DNA from: Agrypnia vestita
Lineage: Eukaryota; Arthropoda; Insecta; Trichoptera; Phryganeidae
Assembly (NCBI GenBank): GCA_016648135.1
Contig: JADDOH010002315.1
Coordinates: forward strand, 1 to 64,000
Direction: 5' to 3'
Length of the DNA stretch: 64,000 nt
Below are positions 37,201 through 46,200 of the stretch, piece after piece. The position numbers and the translations under genes are program-made. Numbering within the stretch: the first letter of the stretch is position 1; the number at the start of each line of letters is the position of its first letter. The notes beneath the pieces were generated by a model, which did no database searches, was not told the origin of the DNA, and was given only the letters and a program-made list of their open reading frames with translations.

Positions 37201-40200
37201 GGCTTACGACCTATCATACGGCTGGCTTAAGTGATCACTTTACACAATGTAACGTTCACCATTTCCACCCATGATAGAATACCACGTCTATCAAATTTTT
37301 ATATTGTATATATTTGATATATTTGTATATATTTGATATACAATGATATACATATTGTATGTATATATTTAATATACAAATTGTATATATTTAAATTTTA
37401 CAACCTGTTTCATATATGTGTATATTTTGTATATCCTTAGAGCGACCAAAGCATCCAAAGCTTTTTCATTCCCCTTAATTGACCACGATGTCACTAATGA
37501 GATATCTATTTTTTTATGATTGGAATTTTTCAGCAATATCCTTTATATGTTTAATGAGATTCTTTCGAATTATCAGCATTACATATTTCCCTTAGCGCAT
37601 TAATTAATTTTATTCATTTAATCTTATTTTTGATACCTCTAATTTCTGTTGCAAGTAAGTTTTAATAAAATCTCTTTTTAAATACTTTGCAACAATTCAT
37701 TTGGACACATTTTATGCTCCGGTTGTATATTGACAGATTCAGCAACGGCCACTGAAGGTGAAACACCAGCTCTCGATGAAAAAAAACCTCTAACCGATGA
37801 TTTAGTAGAAAAGTCAATGGATGCAGATGGTGCGAAAGACGACAAGGATAACAATGGAGGAACTGGAGATGCAGAGAAGGAACCTGACACTGACAATATA
37901 AGAATACGACTGAAATATTTGAATGATGATCAGAAAATGGTAGAAGGAAGCTTACACGAACCACTGGGTGAATTCAAAAGGTATAATCGTCATAAGATCG
38001 TCAATCAATTTATTTGTTTTACCTCTTCTGCTGTTTGTACAGGAATTTTTCATAACCAGAGATTTTATTGTCACACTGTAATGAATTTCTTCACTCTGCA
38101 TGAACCAACATTTTCATTTAAATAATTCAACAAGATGATTAGTATTGTAAATGGGTCATTAATAATAAACAAATATACTAACTCGACGGTCCCTACGTAT
38201 ACTGTCGAATCTGCAAAAATTCTTTTTCCGTTTCACTCTCTTAAAACATTCAATTTACTCTCTATTTTCGGACAATGTTAAAAAAAAAAATGAATTTCCG
38301 TGTCAAACAAAGCATGTACTAAAAAGAGTAAACCATTTTTTAACATTATCCGAAAATATAGAGTAAATCGGACGGTTTAAAATAGTAAAATGAAAAAGGT
38401 TTTTTTTGCAGATTCGACAGTATACGTTGGGACCGTCAAACTATTAACAAAATTATTACTTTAGTTACTTATTACTTTATTTTTTTAGTTTAATTATTAA
38501 TTAACTTTTATATAATTATTTTTTTATACTGTATATAGAAGTTAATGAAAATTTTCTTTAATTTGAAACATGAAAAAAATTCTCTAATTATTATAGAGTT
38601 TTAAAAAAAATGCATAAGCCCTGAACACTACTTTTATTAGACTCAAATCCAAAACTTCAACAAATCAACCGAGCGCTAGCGGTGACAGCGAAGCAGCATC
38701 TCGAAAAATGACTACACGATCAGCAGCGCGAGAAGAAAAAAACAGGCAAAAGCCTGTTAACTACGCTGTGGCTGTCACTGGTCCATCTGGTGAGGCCTCA
38801 ACCATCTCTCCTGCTGCATCTTCTGCTGCTGGCGCTTCGCAGGCCATCGGAAATGCGGCAACGACAGTGTCAGTGCCCTCCAATAACGCAAATTGGACAA
38901 CTGTTCAAAACAAGAGGCGTGCCGTCGTTCGGGGAACCTTGGGAAAGCGAAAAGATGAAGATCTCAAATATTATCATTTCTATCCGTTCCATAAGGACAC
39001 TTCGAGCGACGACATGTCATCTTATTTAACCTCATTGGTGAGTACAGCCTCATTTAAGGTAACAAAAATCAAATCACGGGGTGAATACTCGTCATTTAAA
39101 ATCGGTATCCCTAAAAGTACTGCTAATAAGATTTTGCAAAGCGAAAATTGGCCGCGCAACTCATTTATAAAAGAGTGGGAGGCGAAACCGCGAGATGCAC
39201 CGCGCCTTCCTTCAGTAAAATGACTAGTTCGTGATAATGCAGCAAACGAAAAATTGATATTTTATTATCAGAATGTTCGGGGAATAAAAACGAAATGTGT
39301 GAATTTTTACAACAATGTTTCGGCTAGTGATCTTGACATCATAGCACTAACCGAGACCTGGTTGAATGCTAGCGTTTTCGACTCCGAACTTTTCGATGGT
39401 AATTTTACAATAGTAAGACGAGATCGCGGTGGCCACAGGCAGGGTGGGGGATGTTTGTTGGGAGTGAGAAATAGAGAAAACTTGCAAGTCGAGCGTTTTT
39501 CTATTTTGGAAACGTCCAATGAAGATCTCTGGGTAAAACTGACATACGAACTCGATATTACGTTCGTTTGTGTATTATATTTTCCTCCGGCGAGTGAGAC
39601 TGATATGTATCGACTGTTCTTCGATAAGATGTTATCCAGTTTAGAACTACTTCAGGATAAAAACCTCATTATATTGGGAGACTTTAACCTGCAGTCAGCT
39701 CGTGACAATTCGAGCGTAGAAGCTGACTTAATTTTTTTGTGCTCTATGTTAGGTCTCTCGCAGTATAATAATATTTTGAACTCCAGAAATAGAACTCTGG
39801 ATTTAATATTTTGTAGAAGGGCAGTTGATATTTCTCGGTCATTATCACCTCTTACGAAAGAAGATAATTACCATCCCGCACTTGAATTTTGTTACAATCC
39901 GATTTCATATCGCCCCCGTCGAACTAGAGTTCCCGGAGAGGGTACGGTTCGTCGGAGGGGCTGGAACTTTGATAAAGGTGACTTCGACAGACTGTACTCT
40001 CTTATGGACGCTACCGACTGGGGCGAGATGTATACCATATCGGATGTGAATGAGGCGGTACAATATTTTTATTATACTGTCGAGGGTGTACTAGATTCCT
40101 GCTTCCCACGAAAATCTCAGGCTACCGGCGGAAGGCGATATCCGGAATGGTTTTCTAGGGATATTGTTAGGGATATACGAACTAAACATTTCTATCATAA

Positions 40201-43200
40201 AAACTGGAAAGCCTTTGGCCGTCACAGCGATTATGAAATGTTTGGACATTACAGATCTATCGTAAGACGTAGCATTCGATTGGCACACCGAGAGTTCATT
40301 TCCGGATGGAAAACAATATTCTACAAGACCCTAATACGTTCTGGGCCTATATAAAATCCCAAAAAGCGGATGGTGGGAATATTGATTCCATGACTTGGGG
40401 CGAAAAAATGGTACGGGGTGCAGATATTGCCGAGGCGTTTGCAGGTCATTTTAAAACAGTCTATAGTAATGAACCTCCGCTTCTCGATATTAATATTGCT
40501 AAAACATGTTCTCCGATCGGTGCACAGTCTATTGATGTTCAATATATCAATGAAAAGGATGTGGCCGACACTATTAAAAATCTAAGTAATACCCATTCTC
40601 TTGGGCCAGATCTCATTCCAACATTCTTCTTAAAAGGCTGTGTGGAACTGATAAAAAAACCGCTATGTTTTTTGTTTAATCTTTCTGTAAATACAGGGGT
40701 CTTCCCGGAAACATGGAAGACGTCAAAAGTTACTCCCATACACAAGAGTGGTTCTAAGTTATCCGTAGAAAATTATAGACCTGTAGCTGTTCTCTCTGCA
40801 CCAGCTAAGGTATTTGAAATTATAATAAGTAAAACCGTCGCTTCCCGAGTAGAGCCGTTTATAATTGATGAACAACATGGATTCAGGAAGGGCCGCTCGG
40901 TTGAGACCAATCTGATGATTTTCACAAATTATGTCACGGAAGCTCTGGACGCGGGACATCAGGTAGACTGTTCATATAATGACTTCGCCAAAGCCTTTGA
41001 TACAGTCAACCATGATGTCTTATTGAAAAGGTTGTATGAGATTGGTTTCTCGGATGGTATGCTAAAATTTATGGCGAGCTACCTCCAAAATAGGAACCAA
41101 TACGTCTCCTACGGTCTATTCGCGTCAGAGTGCTTCTATACCTTCTCGGGTGTCCCGCAAGGATCTAACCTGGGTCCATTGTTGTTCTCGATTTTTATCA
41201 ATAATATAAAAAATGTAATTTTAAACTCGCGCTTTCTGTTATTTGCGGATGACTTAAAGCTTTTCTTAAAGGTGTCAACTTTGGACGATTTTCATCTTCT
41301 CCAAACAGATATATCAAATATATGTGAATGGGGAAGACGAAATAAACTTTTGTTTAATGTTTCCAAGTGTTCGGTTACATCCTTCACTAGGGCCCAAAAA
41401 ACTCTATTTTTTCGCTACAAAATGAACGACCAAAATCTGACAAGAACATCGAATGTTAAGGATCTAGGTGTTAAATTTGTAAGCAGCCTGACATTTCACG
41501 ATCACATAGAGACGATCAGTGGTAATGCTCTGAGAATGCTAGGATTTGTTCTGCGTACTGCCAGGGTTTTCGAGAATACCCGCGTACTGAGAACTCTTTA
41601 CAACTCCTTGGTGCGGAGTAGACTCGAGAGTGGCTCGATGATCTGGGGGCCACATGAGAGCAAGTACTCTCTTATGGTGGAGAAAGTGCAAAAGAAGTTT
41701 CTGAGATATCTCTACATGAGAGAGTATGGGCATTTTCCTTGGCTTTACCCAACCGAGTTTCTCCAGGGTATGCTTGGCTACAATAGTTTAGAGACTAGAA
41801 GGAATGTGTATTTGATTACACATTTTTATCGATTGTTGCGCGGTATGATCGACAATACTGAAATTATGCAGAGCATTGGTTTGTATGTTCCTGATAATTA
41901 CCTTAGACATCGTCAGCATAGATTGTTTCACATTCCAATATACAGGACCAACCTGCCGATGGTTATGCCTGTTGGAAAAGCTACAGCTATGCTGAACAAG
42001 ATCTCTTTGGATATTGATATATTCCATGTGTCTGAGGGGGTTTTCCGAAGCAGGATTCTCCTACACCTTTGACCAGATTGTACAGGTCACTTTTAATTGT
42101 TTAATAATTGTTTAATAATAAATTAGTATTTTAATACACAATATGTATATGTGTATATGGATGTGTATGTATATGTGTATATGTATATTTTTAGATGTAA
42201 GTTAATAATATGTATGCATTGAACATAATGTTTGTAATGTACATATTATGTAATAAATAAAAATTTAAAATTGAAATTGAAATTGAAATTGAAAATTGAA
42301 AACTTCTGCAAGGTTAACATTCTACCAATAAACCACTTGGCCTTGGATCTTCATCATCATCTTCATCCCCTTCCTAGTAGGGTCGGGGGCCCAAAGACTC
42401 AACAAAGTGCTTCCATATTGCGCTGTCTTTTGCTGCTTCCGTATGAGTTAACCAATCCAGACCCATTCTGTTTTCATATACATTTCATATAATCTGGGGT
42501 GACCCTCCGGCTGTCTTCCTTCCGGGGTTGCCAAGAGAATATTCTTCGTATTCGTCCCTCTGGCATCTTATCACATGTCCAAGCCGTCTCATTTGTGATT
42601 TTTCTATATGTAAGAGTAGGGGCTCCATGCCGATTGTATGCCTGATTTCGGCACTTCTCACTCTGTCTATCACTGTGACTCCCGCTAACCCCCTTAGAAA
42701 ATACATCTCGGCAGCCTGGATCCTTGTTCTCACTCTCGCCGTTAGGATCAAAATTTGACAGTCATATATTGGTGGGCTTGTATACAAATCTGAAAACAAT
42801 CGGTTTTGTCTCGACACTTATACACATTATATAGAGAATGTAGAACGCCGGCCGCATATCCAATTCTTTTGTCTATTTCACTTTCCTGCCTCCTGTCGCT
42901 AGACAATTCCACCCCAAGGTATTTGAATTTATCGACTTGCTTCAACCGGGTCCCCTGTATGCTGAGCGAGCACTGCTCTTGGTCTCTTCCTACGACCATA
43001 ACCTCTTTTTTGGCAGAACTAATCTTCATCCCAACTTGAGTGCACTCTTCATTGAATTTATCTTTGTAGTGCTTGGGCGCCAGCCTTGCTATATCATCTG
43101 CAAAAAGTAAAGAATCAATTTCCACAACTCCTCCTCTCACGGCCCTTGTTGTTTGGCTTCTCCGGCTTATCCTGTCTATATAAAGGGTGAATAGGATTGG

Positions 43201-46200
43201 CGAAAGTGGGCAGCCTTGTCTCAATCCCGTCCCAACATTGAACTCCTCCAATATTGCGCCGTTATGTGATATTTGGGCACAATTTAAATTTACTTTGCCT
43301 TTGCTTTACAGGAGGCATTTCAGGGGAGAATTAGGCGCCCGCAAGTTGGTTCGCCTGATTTTCAATGGTCAGGTGCTCCAAAGAGAGGGCGCCACTTTGG
43401 CTTCCTGCGGACTGTTTGATAACTGCGTTGTGCATTGCCTTGTCCATCAGCCCCGAACGCCAAATCAGTATGCACAGGTAAAACTAGTTATCCATTAACA
43501 ACTTCATGGGTATCTATAGAATTGCTTTACTGTATTCGATGCATTATCCTTCAAGTTTGTGTTTACTGGGATATCTTGATGCATTATCCTGTTCGATTCG
43601 TTCCGATTATCCTATTCGATGCACCTGTTTATAACTCGCGCGATTGCTAATATTTTTCTATTTCTATTTCTATCTATTCTAAACTAAGCGTAATCTAAAC
43701 CAACTTTATTGTAGGTACAACAGCAGCTCAATCCTACCGTGACACCTGACAACGGGAACAGCACTTCCGGGATGAATGCTCAGATTGGAGATCACATGCA
43801 ACACAATGAAGTCGGTCCGCACGAAGAACGTGATTGGGACCTGAGCCATATTCTGCTCACAATTCTTGCTTCTATACTGTCCATCGCATGGTACTGTCAG
43901 TAAGTATTTTGAAAATGTTTTTACTAATCGATACACGCTATAGGCTCTCGAATATATTTTTGAATACAGTAAAACCCCGTTAATTCGAATTTCGACACAA
44001 TTCGAAGTTTTTAAAACTGGAAGTCCCAAAATGTGAATTTCATAATAGGTGTATTATTATGGACGGATAACGTATAAATAGTTATCCGCCGGCTGAACTT
44101 AATGTTCGATTATAATAATGCCTCTCAAAATGACAATGCAAAAGTATCCAATTACGTTTTCTCCCTGAAAAACATATATGAATAAACCAAAAATAAGCCA
44201 CAAGATAACCACTAACCTGTGATATATTATTTATCTTCAGTTGGGCCGTTCTTGCTTCTTGCAGATGTCTTGAGAGTCTTCACAAAATAACACGTCACAA
44301 AATAACACGCGGAGATAATTAAAATTAAGAAATCCCAGACAAAAATGATCACAAAATTTACTGATCAATTATTATATCCACCATTCAATGCGAAAAAATG
44401 CACACATTTTTGTTTGAAGGAAAAAATGAGAGCAATTGTTTTCAATGTTTTCAAAAGTAAGTTTTTGTGTTCTCTCGCCCCAAGCAGAGACCAACGACAT
44501 CTAGCGACGAGTTTTAGCACAGAAGCAGTGGCTCTTTAGACCTATATTGGAAAATCAAATATGCCTTCAGGAAAGATATTATAAATGTTAAATATAGATA
44601 TTAGATCAATCATCATTTTGAGAGGCATATTTATTTACTATGTCGCCTAACCAATAGGTTAACCCCGATAATATGAAAATCCTGGTAATTCGTAATTCTA
44701 AATATTTTTTAGCCCCTTGCACCATAAATCAATACATTTTAGTTTGCGTAATTCAATTTTTTTTTTTAATTTGACGAAATTGAAAAAAATATTATGATTT
44801 TTTTGCAAGTGAGAACAACAAATATATCAATATCCGGGTACTTTGGTAATAGAAATGTCGCGATCTTGCGATATGCGACATCTAAGTTTGCATTTTTTTT
44901 CAATATTTCTGACTTATTTTTTGTAAAAAGTTGGACTATCATTACAGTAACTTATAGCTAATATTAATAATTCATTAGCTTTAATACAAGTCAAATAAAT
45001 TAAAATAAACCTTCCGATTTCAATCGGAAAACATTCAATTGGAAGTTCTGCAGGGTTTTTATCATTCTATTTAACTTGTATTGGAGCAAATGAATTTTTA
45101 GTAATCGATATAAGTTACTATAATGATAGTTCAACGTTTTGCAAAAAATAAGTCAGAAATATTGAAAAAAAATGCAATCTTTGATATTGCATAACTCCAT
45201 AACTATTGATTTAGTTCATGGATGCTTGGACATTTTCGACTCATAATCAAGGCCGGAGTGCTGCGAGGTTATTAATGTTTTTCAAATAACCCTGTACACA
45301 ATGATAACAGAATTCTGTAATTATTTTTAGTTTTTGTTTTGAGTTTAATTTTGAATTATACAAATAGTTTATTGTATATTTATCTAAAACCAGGCATCAA
45401 CGGAAGAGATGAATATTGATTAAGTAATGGTAAAAAAATAGTAAGATTTTCAGTTAGACTGAAATGTGCAAGTAAAATAACCAATAATTTCTCATTTTTC
45501 ATACATTTGTGCTCCCGATTATTACATTTTCGGTATCGAGCAATCAAAGTCATCCTGTAAGCAGACGGAGTAGATGCTTGTTCCATAATTGAGATTATAG
45601 CAATACAGTAGAACCTCGTTAATTCGAAATTCAAGATGCACAAAAAAAAAATATTATTTTTTACAAAACTCCGCTAATTCGAAATTCACAAAACATCGAA
45701 AGCTGTTAATTTTATGAAAAATATTTTTTTGCAATATTTATTATGTTAATATAAAGATCATTTCTGTTTCAAATATGTTTTAATATACTTTGTAATACAC
45801 ACACAATATGAGTTATTACTGCTCCTCTCGAAACTATAGTTGTAAATTAATAACTCATATTGTGTGTGTATTACAAAGTATATTAAAACATATTTGAAAT
45901 TATAATGTTGCACCACGAAGTATCTGCCAAATCTTTCAATGATATCATTTCTGTTACTTAAGTAACCGATATTGACATATTTGCTTTCTCATTTATGAAA
46001 AAAAAATTAAATTATTTTTCCATTTGATCACATTGGACTGTTTTTTTTTTCATTTCATCACATTTGACTGTAAATGAAAATGTTCACAGTTATCTTTGAA
46101 TTAATGTAAGACTTCTTCGATCTTTACTCGATTTAACCTTTTGATTCCGCCTCTTTTCCGAAATAAGTAAAATAATATGATTAGTCAGTAATAACTTCTT

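Larger units (their letters stand above)
38618..42300 (+). mobile_element. Near-full CR1/Jockey-like LINE
   Basis: A non-LTR retrotransposon in intron 7 of the TMUB-like gene, same orientation. Order: ORF1-like gag fragment, endonuclease, reverse transcriptase, then a 3' UTR with TGTATATG repeats and an AATAAA. It ends in a (TTGAAA)n-type microsatellite (42268-42300), the 3' tail used by several LINE clades instead of poly(A). The open frame upstream of the ORF1 ATG begins at 38618, so the 5' end is probably truncated there or shortly before. One +/-1 frameshift near 40300 separates endonuclease from RT. Confidence 0.9.

Noticed and set aside
37300..37400. Tandem TATATTTGATATA repeats as a regulatory element
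   Set aside because: Simple AT-rich slippage sequence in an intron; nothing specific.
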